Part shown: in pieces, positions 8,223 through 19,446 of the stretch
How positions within the stretch are numbered: the first letter of the stretch is position 1
Layout: every line of letters starts with the position of its first letter
Assembly: GCF_023101685.1 (NCBI RefSeq)
Contig: NZ_CP082164.1
Location: forward strand, 1,116,001 to 1,180,000
Reading direction: 5' to 3'
Length of the DNA stretch: 64,000 nucleotides
Origin: Bradyrhizobium sp. 186
GTDB taxonomy: Bacteria > Pseudomonadota > Alphaproteobacteria > Rhizobiales > Xanthobacteraceae
The notes under the pieces: generated by a model
What the model saw: only the letters and a program-made list of their open reading frames with translations
Database searches by the model: none
What the model was told of the DNA's origin: nothing
Position numbers and translations under genes: made by a program

Positions 8223-8702
8223 GTGTCGCGGAACCTAGACGAGATCGACTTCAAAATTCTCGCCGAGATCCAGGCCGACGGTCGAATCACCAATGTCGAG
8301 CTGGCCAAGCGGGTCGGCATTTCGCCCCCGCCATGCTTGCGTCGCGTCCGGGCGCTGGAGGAGGAGGGCTACATCCACGGCTATCGGGGGCTCCTGGATG
8401 CGCGAAAGCTCGGCTTCGACGTCACGGTTTTCGCCGCGGTGCACCTCTCCAGCCAGGCCGAGGCGGATTTGCGCGCCTTCGAGGAGTTCGTCCGCGCCGA
8501 GCCCCTGGTGCGGGAATGCTGGATGCTGTCGGGCGAAGTCGACTTCATCCTGAAATGCGTCGCGCCCGATATGGCGACCTTCCAGGATTTCGTCACGCAC
8601 CTGACCGCCGCGCCCCACGTGCGCAACGTGCGGACCTCGCTGGTGCTGCATAACTCCAAGTACGAAGCAGCCGTGCCGCTGGATGTGAAGGGGCGACGGT
8701 AG
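8223..8702 (+). CDS. Lrp/AsnC-family transcriptional regulator
   Basis: A 159-aa protein with a GTG start preceded by AGGAG. An N-terminal helix-turn-helix (residues about 5-60, VELAKRVGISPPPCLRRVRALEEEGYI) is followed by an RAM amino-acid-binding domain (about 65-150). Such proteins form octamers and respond to amino acids, often leucine. It is divergent from trxB, and the shared upstream region probably carries both promoters. The specific ligand cannot be inferred. Confidence 0.9.
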   Translation: MSRNLDEIDFKILAEIQADGRITNVELAKRVGISPPPCLRRVRALEEEGYIHGYRGLLDARKLGFDVTVFAAVHLSSQAEADLRAFEEFVRAEPLVRECWMLSGEVDFILKCVAPDMATFQDFVTHLTAAPHVRNVRTSLVLHNSKYEAAVPLDVKGRR

Positions 8703-8714
8703 GCACGCTGCATC

Positions 8715-8870
8715 TCTCCCTCTCCCCGTTCTTACGGGGAGAGGGTTGGGGTGAGGGGCCGCCTCCACAATCACGGTGAGAATGCGACTCGCGAAGAGTC
8801 CCCCTCACCCGCCGCGCTCTCCGAGCGCGTCGACCTCTCCCCGCAAGCGGGGCGAGGTGAAGAAGCGCCC
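8715..8870. repeat. Palindromic intergenic repeat (CTCTCCCC family)
   Basis: CTCCCCGTTCTTACGGGGAG is a perfect hairpin, followed by GGTTGGGGTGAGGGGC. A reverse-oriented partner (CCCCTCACCC ... CCTCTCCCCGC) follows at 8800-8860. It resembles the block at 4484-4684 and lies between convergent lrp and greA. Confidence 0.65.
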
Positions 8871-8885
8871 AGCAACATGCAGAAA

Positions 8886-8910
8886 CAAAAAGGCCGCGCG
8901 AGGGCGCGCA
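8886..8910 (-). terminator. Terminator downstream of greA
   Basis: On the minus strand a short GC stem (GCGCG / CGCGC) with a 4-base loop is followed by GCCTTTTTG. Confidence 0.5.
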
Positions 8911-8945
8911 CTTTTCAATTCATCGTCTGCTGCAACGGCCAAAAA

Positions 8946-9419
8946 TTACCGCCACTCCACCTTGGTAATCTCATACGCCTTGGCGCCGCCGGGTGCGTTG
9001 ACCTCGACGGAGGAGCCTTTCTTCTTGCCGATCAGCGCGCGCGCGAGCGGCGAGGTGATGGAGATGCGGCCCTTCTTGGCATCGGCCTCGACCTCGCCGA
9101 CGATCTGCCACACCGTCTTCTTCTCGGTGTCCTCGTCGACCAGCGTCACGGTGGCGCCGAACTTGATGGTGTCGCCGGACAGCTTCGAGATGTCGATGAT
9201 GTCGGCGCGCGCGAGCTTGTCCTCGAGCTCGGCGATGCGGCCCTCATTGTGAGACTGCTCTTCTTTCGCGGCATGATATTCCGCGTTTTCCGAGAGGTCG
9301 CCGTGTGAGCGCGCCTCCGCGATATGCTCGATAATGCGCGGACGGTCCTCCGACTGGCGCTTCTTCAATTCTTCCCCGAGCGCGGCAAAGCCGCCCGCCG
9401 TCATCGGAACCTTTTCCAT
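8946..9419 (-). CDS. greA: Transcription elongation factor GreA
   Basis: A 157-aa protein with the N-terminal antiparallel coiled coil (residues about 5-75, including [19 protein letters not shown] with the tip acidic residues D and E) and a C-terminal FKBP-like domain ending [16 protein letters not shown]. GreA stimulates transcript cleavage by backtracked RNA polymerase. The start at 9419 gives the family length; a longer frame upstream is not needed. It lies 213 bp downstream of carB on the same strand, a common alphaproteobacterial neighbourhood. Confidence 0.95.
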   Translation of the reverse strand: MEKVPMTAGGFAALGEELKKRQSEDRPRIIEHIAEARSHGDLSENAEYHAAKEEQSHNEGRIAELEDKLARADIIDISKLSGDTIKFGATVTLVDEDTEKKTVWQIVGEVEADAKKGRISITSPLARALIGKKKGSSVEVNAPGGAKAYEITKVEWR

Positions 9420-9632
9420 CTTCTCTCTCGTCCTTCGATCGTGCGCCCCATAACACGGATGGGCGCCCACAACCTTGATTCGTCGGTCTTCCGAGGCTCA
9501 AGACATGGGCCGCCGGACGTTGACAGATAGGGGCTTGGCAACGGAACAGAACTGCCCCACGACCGGACAGTTCCTCCGGCCATTGTGGCTTCATCGCCAA
9601 TCACTTAGCGGAAGCTTAGCCGCTGCTAATGA

Positions 9633-13097
<3,465 letters not shown>

Positions 13098-13124
13098 CAC
13101 CGCTCACGGGCTGGATTTTGGGCA

Positions 13125-13155
13125 CAAAAAAAGGGCGCGCTTGCCGCGCGTCCCC
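13125..13155 (-). promoter_or_regulatory. Terminator-like hairpin in carB leader
   Basis: On the minus strand a GGG-A-CGCGC / GCGCG-CCC stem with one bulge is followed by eight T, ending 28 bases before the carB ATG. A second stable hairpin lies upstream at 13167-13187 (GCGCGAGGGG / CCCCGCGC). It could simply terminate the upstream MFS gene. However, no room for a promoter remains between it and carB, so carB transcripts must pass through it. Confidence 0.6.
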
Positions 13156-13240
13156 TTAAGCCGAGAGCGCGGGGTCTCCCCTCGCGCGCGGGTGGGTCTT
13201 AGACCAGTTTCCGGGACGGCGAAACCCCGAAAGACGCCAA

Positions 13241-14410
13241 TCAACCAGCAATTTTGACGGGTTTTGGCCGGGCCTGCCAGCCACGGGCGAGGTGCACCAG
13301 GAGCGAGGCCATCACGCTCGATCCGCCGATCCAGCCGAGGTCGGTCGGCGAGAGTGTCGCCAGCACCGCGCCGCCGAGGGCGCCGCCGATGGCGAAGCCG
13401 AGATACATCGCGGAGGCGTTGAGCGAGAGCGCGATCATCGAGGCCTGCGGCTCGATCCGGATGATGCTGGCCACTTGGGCCGGATAGAACGCCCAGCCGG
13501 AAATGCCCCAGAGGAAGATCGCGCCCAGGATCGCATAATGCGCCTGGTCGGGGAGGAATTTCAGCACCAACGAATGCAGGAAAAGCGCGCAGGCCATGCC
13601 GGTTAGGCCGAGCGCCGCCGTGACGACGATGCCCAGCCGGTCGGCCAACAGGCCGCCGAGCATGTTCCCGATCGCGGCGGCCGCGCCGAAAACCAGGAGC
13701 GCGAGGCTGATGCGCGAGGCGTCGAAGCCCAGCGCGTGCAGCGGGACGGCAAAATAGGTGAACATGGTGAAGCCGCCGAGTGCCCATAATATCGTGATGA
13801 GGAGCGCGATCAGGACGTTGCCGTGACGCGCCACGGCCAGCCGTTCGGCGAGCGAGGCCGTGCTTTTGGGAAGGCCCCGGGGGAGCCCAAAAAGCAGGCC
13901 CGCCAGCGCGACTGCGCCGAGCAGCGCGACCATGGCAAAGGTCGCGCGCCAGCCGAACAGGCTGCCGACGAGATTGCCGAGGGGGACGCCGACGACGGTC
14001 GCGACCGTAAGGCCCGAGGTGACCAGCGCCACCGCGCGGCCGCGCCGCTCGGGCGAGGCGATGGCCACCGACACGGCGAGCGCCGTCGGCATGCACAGTC
14101 CCGCCCCCAGCGCCATCAGCATCCGCGATGCCAGCAGCAGGGCGTAGCCCGAGGCCGCCACCGCAACGAGGTTTCCGGCGATGAAAGTCGACAGCGCCAG
14201 GGCAAGCAGCGTGCGCCGGTCGACATTGTTCAGCGTCACGGCCAGGATGGGCGAGCCCACCGCATAGGTGAGGGCGTAGGCGGTGACCAATTGGCCGGCG
14301 GCGGAGACCGAAATCCCGAGGTCAGTGGCGATCATGGGCAAAAGCCCTGCAATGACAAAGCCTTCCGTGCCAATCGCGAATGCCGCCAAGGCCAACCAGA
14401 ACACGCTCAT
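13241..14410 (-). CDS. MFS exporter (DHA1 family, AraJ/YdhP-like)
   Basis: A 389-aa protein with twelve predicted helices. The early motif FAIGTEGFVIAGLLP and the inter-helix loop NNVDRRTLL are typical of DHA1 drug or sugar exporters. The second-half loop LADRLG is near residue 255. It is divergent from an ArsR-type regulator, with two 18-bp inverted repeats between them, so it is probably controlled by that regulator and exports a toxic or signalling compound that acts as inducer. Substrate is unknown. Confidence 0.9.
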   Translation of the reverse strand: MSVFWLALAAFAIGTEGFVIAGLLPMIATDLGISVSAAGQLVTAYALTYAVGSPILAVTLNNVDRRTLLALALSTFIAGNLVAVAASGYALLLASRMLMALGAGLCMPTALAVSVAIASPERRGRAVALVTSGLTVATVVGVPLGNLVGSLFGWRATFAMVALLGAVALAGLLFGLPRGLPKSTASLAERLAVARHGNVLIALLITILWALGGFTMFTYFAVPLHALGFDASRISLALLVFGAAAAIGNMLGGLLADRLGIVVTAALGLTGMACALFLHSLVLKFLPDQAHYAILGAIFLWGISGWAFYPAQVASIIRIEPQASMIALSLNASAMYLGFAIGGALGGAVLATLSPTDLGWIGGSSVMASLLVHLARGWQARPKPVKIAG

Positions 14411-14426
14411 TTGGAAAGGTCCCTAT

Positions 14427-14444
14427 GTTCAATGTTTATTGAAC
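14427..14444. promoter_or_regulatory. Operator 1 in MFS/ArsR divergent promoter
   Basis: Perfect inverted repeat GTTCAATGTTTATTGAAC (7+4+7), 17 bp from the MFS start codon. Confidence 0.7.
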
Positions 14445-14474
14445 TATCGATCGCTGGGATCAGAGAGTCAATTG

Positions 14475-14492
14475 GTTCAAGAACTATTGAAC
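14475..14492. promoter_or_regulatory. Operator 2 in MFS/ArsR divergent promoter
   Basis: GTTCAAGAACTATTGAAC, a second 18-bp inverted repeat with one mismatch to symmetry. It lies 48 bp centre-to-centre from operator 1 and 18 bp before the regulator start codon. Confidence 0.7.
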
Positions 14493-14509
14493 ATCGTGAC
14501 CACCTCGCT

Positions 14510-14893
14510 ATGATCCCGGACATGAGCCGCACGCCTCTCCACCCCACCCGCGAGCAGATCGAACTGCCGATGGTTCTGGATTGCCTGAGCGATCCGATCC
14601 GGTTGGCAATCGTCTACCAACTCGCCCAGCAGGAACGTGTCAGCAGCGAATTGCGTTGCGGCGATTTCAGCGGGCTCGGCGGCAAGTCGAACCTCGCCTA
14701 TCACTTCGCCAAGCTGCGCGAATGCGGGCTGATGCAGACGCGCGTGGTGGGGACCAGCCGCCTGATGCGCCTTCGCCGCGAGGATCTGGAAGCGCGCTTC
14801 CCGGGCTTGCTCGACGCCGTGATCAACTCCGCCGCCAAGGACGCCGATCGGCTTCAGCTTCTGTCCGAGTGCGATGTGGTCGACGTGGACTGA
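14510..14893 (+). CDS. ArsR-type winged-helix transcriptional regulator
   Basis: A 127-aa protein (123 aa if the ATG at 14522 is used). The fold is winged helix-turn-helix: DCLSDPIRLAIVYQLAQ, then a recognition region GKSNLAYHFAKLRECGLMQ, then a beta wing with RLMRLRRED. No metal-binding cysteine cluster of the ArsR/SmtB type is seen, so it probably senses an organic ligand. It is divergent from the MFS exporter and likely represses both genes through the paired GTTCAAT operators. Confidence 0.85.
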   Translation: MIPDMSRTPLHPTREQIELPMVLDCLSDPIRLAIVYQLAQQERVSSELRCGDFSGLGGKSNLAYHFAKLRECGLMQTRVVGTSRLMRLRREDLEARFPGLLDAVINSAAKDADRLQLLSECDVVDVD

Positions 14894-14936
14894 AGATGAG
14901 GGCTTGCCGAGCCGAAGCGGCGTCAGCCGCGAAGGC

Positions 14937-15012
14937 TGGAGACCCGGCCTGGATTTGAACCAGGATAAAGAGCGATGCACTGCTCCCGCGTTGACGCTTC
15001 CGCCACCGGGCC
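14937..15012 (-). tRNA. Degenerate tRNA-like sequence (probable pseudo-tRNA)
   Basis: A 76-base element with tRNA length and encoded CCA. Acceptor arms GGCCCGG / CCGGGTC pair over 7 bp, and the T arm CCTGG-TTCAAAT-CCAGG is canonical. T8, G10 and A14 are present, and a D stem pairs at three of four positions. The D loop lacks the G18-G19 pair. The anticodon stem GGAGC / GCTCT encloses an eight-base loop (AGTGCATC) instead of seven; GCA follows the only candidate T33. Probably not a working tRNA, but clearly tRNA-derived. Confidence 0.55.
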
Positions 15013-15066
15013 ACGGCGATCATTGCCGATCCGGCTGCGACAAGCCACCTCAGCCAATTGTTAAGC

Positions 15067-15768
15067 TTAACGGACCAGGGGCGGCCGCGCGATGAAGGTC
15101 ATGCGCCAGCGATTGTGGCCGATATTGGCGTGGGCGCGCTGGGCCGCGAATCCGGCCGCCGACAACTTCGCGGTGATCTCGTCCTCGCTGTAGCGCTGAA
15201 GCCCGATGCGCGAGCGCAGATCACGGTAGTCTGACAGCGCGGTGCTGATCAGCCCGACCAGCGCATCCTTCAAGAAGCCGTGACGCAGGCCGAAGCTGAG
15301 CAGTGCCATCACGTCCCGGCCCATGCCGACATTGGGCTGCAAAATATCTCCGAGCACCAGCTTGCCGGATGGGGTCAACAATCGCCGGATGTTGCGGAGC
15401 GCGGCGTCGAGCTCGTCGGACGTCATATATTGCACGACCGAGTTCATCACCACGAGGTCGATGGACTGGTCCGGCATCTTGCGCACGTCGTCGAGCGAGC
15501 GGACGCGGATCTTGGTGTTCGGGGCATACCGCGCGATCAGCCGGCCGCGCACGCCGGGGGCGGGCTCGGCGAGGATCAGCTTGCCGCAGGCGGATGCCAC
15601 CTGGCTCGCCGACAGCGCCTCGCCGCAGGCATAGTCGAGCACGGTCGCCTCGGGTGAGGAGATGTAGCCGATGATGTCCCGCGCAATGATCTGGAAGTGC
15701 AAATCGCGATGCAACTTGCTGACATAGATCGTATGCGTGGAGTCGTAATAATCGATCCAATCGTCCAT
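15067..15768 (-). CDS. Class I SAM-dependent methyltransferase
   Basis: A 233-aa protein with a Rossmann methyltransferase core: motif I VLDYACGEAL at about 42-51, an acidic position EPAPG after strand 2, motif IV IDLVVMNSVVQYM at about 103-115 and post-motif LTPSGKLVLGDI. Substrate is unknown; the fold resembles small-molecule or lipid methyltransferases. It is divergent from the dps gene, with a short GC-rich palindrome between them. Confidence 0.8.
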   Translation of the reverse strand: MDDWIDYYDSTHTIYVSKLHRDLHFQIIARDIIGYISSPEATVLDYACGEALSASQVASACGKLILAEPAPGVRGRLIARYAPNTKIRVRSLDDVRKMPDQSIDLVVMNSVVQYMTSDELDAALRNIRRLLTPSGKLVLGDILQPNVGMGRDVMALLSFGLRHGFLKDALVGLISTALSDYRDLRSRIGLQRYSEDEITAKLSAAGFAAQRAHANIGHNRWRMTFIARPPLVR

Positions 15769-15838
15769 GGTATCTGAAGGTCCCGGCCAAACGGTTCCGG
15801 CGAAGGAACCGGCGCTGCCCGCCTTGCGTTAGGGGTGC

Positions 15839-15852
15839 GACGGCGCGCCGTC
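15839..15852. promoter_or_regulatory. Perfect 14-bp palindrome upstream of dps
   Basis: GACGGCGCGCCGTC, 31 bp before the dps GTG start, in the 5' region of the gene. It could be an operator or a hairpin in the leader. Confidence 0.35.
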
Positions 15853-15882
15853 AATGTCCGCGTCCTAACAGGAAGGTTTCCC

Positions 15883-16407
15883 GTGAGCAAAGCCCCCAAC
15901 AAGGTCTCGCCCGACCTCGATACGCCCACCGATCTGGCGCCCCACGCGGTCAACAAGGTTTCGGAGGCGCTCAACGTGCTTCTGGCCGACGCGTTCGCAC
16001 TTTATCTCAAGACCAAGAATTTCCACTGGCACATCAGCGGCCGGCATTTCCGCGACTATCATTTGCTGCTCGACGAGCAGTCGGACCAAATCTTCGCCAC
16101 CACCGACCAGCTCGCCGAGCGTGTCCGCAAGATCGGGGGTGCAACGCTGAAGTCGATCGGCCAGGTCGCCAAGCTCCAGACCATCAAGGACAACAACGAG
16201 GACTACGTCCCGCCGCGCGAGATGCTGCGCGAACTGATGCAGGACAACAAGCACGTCGCCAGCGCGATGCGCAAGGCGCACGACGTCTGCGACGAGGCCG
16301 GCGACGTCGCCAGCGCCAGCATCCTCGAAATCTTCATCGACGAGACCGAGCGCCGCACCTGGTTCCTGTTCGAGGCCACCCGCCAGGAAGGCGGCAACGA
16401 GGCGTAG
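15883..16407 (+). CDS. dps: Dps/bacterioferritin-family DNA-protecting ferritin
   Basis: A 174-aa protein with the Dps four-helix fold. The inter-subunit ferroxidase ligands lie in NFHWHISGRHFRDYHLLLDEQSDQI, with the two His, the Asp and the Glu of the family. A second helix block ends in WFLFEATRQEGG. Dps dodecamers oxidise Fe(II) with peroxide and shield DNA in stress. The start is GTG at 15883 behind AGGAAGG; the frame extends upstream without a ribosome binding site. Confidence 0.92.
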   Translation: MSKAPNKVSPDLDTPTDLAPHAVNKVSEALNVLLADAFALYLKTKNFHWHISGRHFRDYHLLLDEQSDQIFATTDQLAERVRKIGGATLKSIGQVAKLQTIKDNNEDYVPPREMLRELMQDNKHVASAMRKAHDVCDEAGDVASASILEIFIDETERRTWFLFEATRQEGGNEA

Positions 16408-16436
16408 AGGACGTTGGGCGCAAATGCCTCCACAAT

Positions 16437-16558
16437 GTCGTCCCGGCGAAGGCCGGGACCCATAGCCACGAAAGGTAGTTTGGCGAAGATTCGCTATCGC
16501 GCATCTCGCGCCACAACTTCTCCCTGGGGGTATGGGTCCCGGCCTTCGCCGGGACGAC
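16437..16558. repeat. REP-like element with perfect 28-bp inverted ends
   Basis: The left arm at 16437-16464 begins GTCGTCCCGGCGAAGGCCGG. The right arm at 16531-16558 is its exact reverse complement over 28 bp. Each arm is also internally palindromic (CCCGGC-GAAG-GCCGGG), and the centre of 66 bp is unrelated. This is the clearest copy of the dispersed family in the window and lies between convergent dps and cupin genes. Confidence 0.85.
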
Positions 16559-16582
16559 GGCGAGTTTGTCGGACAAGCGTCG

Positions 16583-17107
16583 CTAACTCCGCCACAGCCG
16601 CATCAGCGCGCCATCCTTGCCTCGCACCGGATCGGCCGGCGGCAGCGCGACGTTCGGAATCGTCTTCAGCGCCTTGGCATGGTTCTCCGGCGTCGGCCGC
16701 GTGATTTCCATCTGCGATCCCGGCGGATAGGCGCCGATTACGCAGAAGTCGCCGCTCGCCTTGATGCATTGGTGACCGGTGCCGGCTGGAAGTATCGCGA
16801 CATCGCCGGCCGAAATCTCCAGCTCCTGGCCGTGATCGCCACCGAAGCGAACCCGGGCGCTGCCGCACGCGACGCCGAGCACTTCGTGCACCGTCGCGTG
16901 ATAGTGCAGATAGTCGAAGACGCCGTTGCGCCACGTCCCGCCCCAGCCGTTCTCGCCGAACAGGTGTTCGATGGTCTCTTCCGGATGCCTCGCGTCGAGC
17001 TTCACCGCGCCCTGGTAGACCAGGAAGGGGAGGATGTTGTTCGGCACGAGCCCGTCATCCCCAAACACGATGGCGAGCGGCTCGGCATGGTCGCGGACGA
17101 CGGACAT
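16583..17107 (-). CDS. Cupin-domain protein
   Basis: A 174-aa single-domain cupin. The first motif lies around HYHATVHEVLGVACGSARVRFGG (about residues 65-90), and the second is GDVAILPAGTGHQCI (about 100-115) with the metal-ligand His positions. Start at 17107 is preceded by AGGAG; the frame runs on upstream through repeat sequence that is not coding. The fold suggests a small sugar-isomerase or dioxygenase-like role, but the reaction cannot be named. Confidence 0.8.
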   Translation of the reverse strand: MSVVRDHAEPLAIVFGDDGLVPNNILPFLVYQGAVKLDARHPEETIEHLFGENGWGGTWRNGVFDYLHYHATVHEVLGVACGSARVRFGGDHGQELEISAGDVAILPAGTGHQCIKASGDFCVIGAYPPGSQMEITRPTPENHAKALKTIPNVALPPADPVRGKDGALMRLWRS

Positions 17108-17177
17108 AAGGGGCTCCTGCTTGCGAAAAACAGGGATCAACGAGCGGCGTTGAGCGACGTTCCTTCCGTCGCCACCT

Positions 17178-17283
17178 CCCGTCATTCCGGGGCGACGCGC
17201 AGCGTCGAACCCGGAATCCATCACGCCGCAGCGCCTGCTGCCCGATGGATTCCGGGCTCGCGCTTCGCGTGCCCCGGAATGAC
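17178..17283. repeat. REP-like element (CGTCATTCCGGGG family)
   Basis: CGTCATTCCGGGGC ... CCCGGAATCCAT on the left, and ATGGATTCCGGG ... GCCCCGGAATGACG on the right, form nested inverted repeats. A close relative lies at 37221-37325 and a half copy at 19905-19938. Confidence 0.8.
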
Positions 17284-17284
17284 G

Positions 17285-17313
17285 AAAAAGGCCCGGGACT
17301 AAAGGCCCGGGCT
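17285..17313 (-). terminator. Rho-independent terminator of carA
   Basis: On the minus strand a GCCCGGG / CCCGGGC stem with an 8-base loop is followed by CTTTTTC. Confidence 0.85.
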
Positions 17314-17347
17314 CGATACTGTGAAGACCATTGCACGAGAGCACGCC

Positions 17348-18538
17348 CTACACGCTCTTCGTCTGCCGCATCAGGTCGGCAAACCGCTGGAACAGATAGT
17401 GCGAGTCGCGCGGGCCGGGCGAGGCCTCGGGGTGGTACTGCACCGAGAACACCGGCTTGCCGTCGAGCTGGATGCCGCAATTGGAGCCGTCGAACAGCGA
17501 GATGTGGGTCTGCGTCGCGCCCGTCGGCAGCGTGTTCTCGTCGACGGCAAAGCCGTGGTTCATCGAGGTGATCTCGACCTTGCCGGTGGTCTCGTCCTTC
17601 ACGGGATGATTGGCGCCGTGATGGCCCTGATGCATCTTCCTGGTCCTGGCGCCGACGGCAAGGCCGAGCATCTGATGGCCAAGGCAAATGCCGAACGTCG
17701 GCGTGCCCGACTTGATCACGTCCTGGATCACCGGCACCGCGTATTTGCCGGTCGCCGCCGGATCGCCGGGACCGTTGGACAGGAACACGCCGTCCGGCTT
17801 CATCGCCAGAATATCTTCAGACGAGGTCGTCGCCGGCACCACCGTCACCTTGCAGCCGACGCCGGCCAGCAGGCGCAGGATGTTGCGCTTGATGCCGTAG
17901 TCGATGGCGACGACGTTGAACTCCGGGTTTTCCCTGCGGCCAAAGCCCTCGTTCCAAACCCAGGGCGTTTCGTCCCAGGTGAAGCGCTGGCCGGAGGTAA
18001 CCATCGGCACGAGGTCCATGCCCTCGAGCCCCGGCCATTCGCGCGCCTCTTCCTTGAGGCCGTGCAGATCGAACTCGCCGTTCCTGGCGTGCGCGATCAC
18101 CGCGTTGGGCATGCCCTTGTTGCGGATCAGCGCTGTCAGCGCCCGGGTGTCGATGCCGGAGAGGCCGATGATGCCGCGCGCCTTGAGCCACTGGTCGAGG
18201 TGCTTGGTCGCGCGATAGTTCGAGGGATCGGTGATCGCGGTGCGCAGGATCACGCCGCGCGCGCCGGGCGTCGCGGCCATGTTCACCGTCTCGATGTCGT
18301 CCTCATTGGTGCCGACATTGCCGATATGCGGGAAGGTGAAGGTGATGAGCTGCCCCGCGTAGGAGGGATCGGTCAAGATCTCCTCATAACCGGTCATTGC
18401 GGTGTTGAAGCAGACTTCACCGACGGCGTGTCCTTCGGCGCCGAGTCCAAAGCCTTCGAGCACCGTGCCATCGGCGAGCACGAGGAGCGCGGTCGGCTTG
18501 TGGTCCGGCCAGGCGGCGGCGTTATCATGTTGTGTCAT
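17348..18538 (-). CDS. carA: Carbamoyl-phosphate synthase small subunit
   Basis: A 396-aa glutamine amidotransferase subunit. An N-terminal CPSase_sm domain (ALLVLADGTVLEGFGLG) is followed by a class I GATase with nucleophile Cys in FGICLGHQMLGLA (about 285-297) and the catalytic HPEASPGPRDS near the C-terminus. It releases ammonia from glutamine for CarB. It sits as a single gene with its own terminator and divergent from the alpha/beta hydrolase-yqeY pair. Confidence 0.96.
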   Translation of the reverse strand: MTQHDNAAAWPDHKPTALLVLADGTVLEGFGLGAEGHAVGEVCFNTAMTGYEEILTDPSYAGQLITFTFPHIGNVGTNEDDIETVNMAATPGARGVILRTAITDPSNYRATKHLDQWLKARGIIGLSGIDTRALTALIRNKGMPNAVIAHARNGEFDLHGLKEEAREWPGLEGMDLVPMVTSGQRFTWDETPWVWNEGFGRRENPEFNVVAIDYGIKRNILRLLAGVGCKVTVVPATTSSEDILAMKPDGVFLSNGPGDPAATGKYAVPVIQDVIKSGTPTFGICLGHQMLGLAVGARTRKMHQGHHGANHPVKDETTGKVEITSMNHGFAVDENTLPTGATQTHISLFDGSNCGIQLDGKPVFSVQYHPEASPGPRDSHYLFQRFADLMRQTKSV

Positions 18539-18706
18539 GAGCCGGCTTCATAGTCTCCGCGGGCGCCGCCGTCAAAGCGGGAGAGCGCGGATTCACATGC
18601 GTTTTTGCATATTTGACAGGCCTCCCCAGGCACTTAAGCTCGGCGGCATAATTTCCGGCAAATTCCGGTGCTTCGGAGGCAATAATGGACCAGACGACCC
18701 CCAATT

Positions 18707-19387
18707 GTGCTGGTTCCGGGATTGGCCTCCTCGGCCCGGATCTATGCGCCGGTCATTCCCGCGCTCTGGCGGTTCGGCCCGGTGATGGTCGCCAACCATA
18801 TCCGCGACGACAGCATGAGCGCGATCGCCCGGCGCGTGCTGAGCGAGGCGCCGCGGCGCTTCGCGCTCGCCGGTCATTCCATGGGCGGCTACATCGCGCT
18901 CGAGGTCATGCGCCAGGCGTCTGAACGCGTGACAAGGCTCGCGCTGATCAACACCCAGGCGCGGCCCGACACGCCGGAAGCGACCGAGCGCCGCCGCGGC
19001 GTGATGGCACGGGCGAAGCGCGGCGAGCTGCGCGCGGCGCGCGAGGAGATGTTTCCGGAGCTCGTGCATCCGTCGCGCCGCGACGACGCCAAAATTCGCC
19101 AGCTCGTGCATGATCAGGGCGACGATGTCGGCGTGGAAGGCTATCTCCGGCAGCAGACCGCGATCATCGCGCGCGTGGACTCGCGGCCGACCCTGGCGAC
19201 GATCAAATGCCCGACGCTGGTGCTGACGGGCGATCAGGACAACACGATTCCCAACGCGCTTTCGAAGGAGATGGCGGAGGGCATTGCCGGCGCCAGGCTT
19301 GTCGTTCTCGGGAATTGCGGGCACCTGCCGCAGCCGGAACAGCCCGAGGCGACGGCACGGGCGCTGGTCGAATGGGTGAGCAGCTAG
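18707..19387 (+). CDS. Alpha/beta hydrolase (probable frameshift at its start)
   Basis: A 226-aa readable frame with an alpha/beta-hydrolase core: VPGLASSAR oxyanion region, nucleophile elbow GHSMGGYIAL (about 59-68), acid residue in LTGDQDNTIP and catalytic His in GNCGHLPQPE. The only start in this frame is GTG at 18707, which cuts into the first beta strand. An ATG at 18685 with GGAGG seven bases upstream encodes MDQTTP in another frame. Deleting one C from the CCCCC at 18698-18702 would join it as MDQTTPIVLVPG. So this is either a sequencing error, a disrupted gene, or slippage. Confidence 0.8.
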   Translation: MLVPGLASSARIYAPVIPALWRFGPVMVANHIRDDSMSAIARRVLSEAPRRFALAGHSMGGYIALEVMRQASERVTRLALINTQARPDTPEATERRRGVMARAKRGELRAAREEMFPELVHPSRRDDAKIRQLVHDQGDDVGVEGYLRQQTAIIARVDSRPTLATIKCPTLVLTGDQDNTIPNALSKEMAEGIAGARLVVLGNCGHLPQPEQPEATARALVEWVSS

Positions 19388-19446
19388 GTTGTCTGGAGGC
19401 CGCGAACGGCCTAGATCAGGCGTCGGATTTCGAAGGGATCACGGCC

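Noticed and set aside
13823..14893. Long plus-strand frame across the MFS gene into the ArsR-type gene
   Set aside because: The first two thirds are antisense to the MFS transporter; only the last 127 codons are a real gene.
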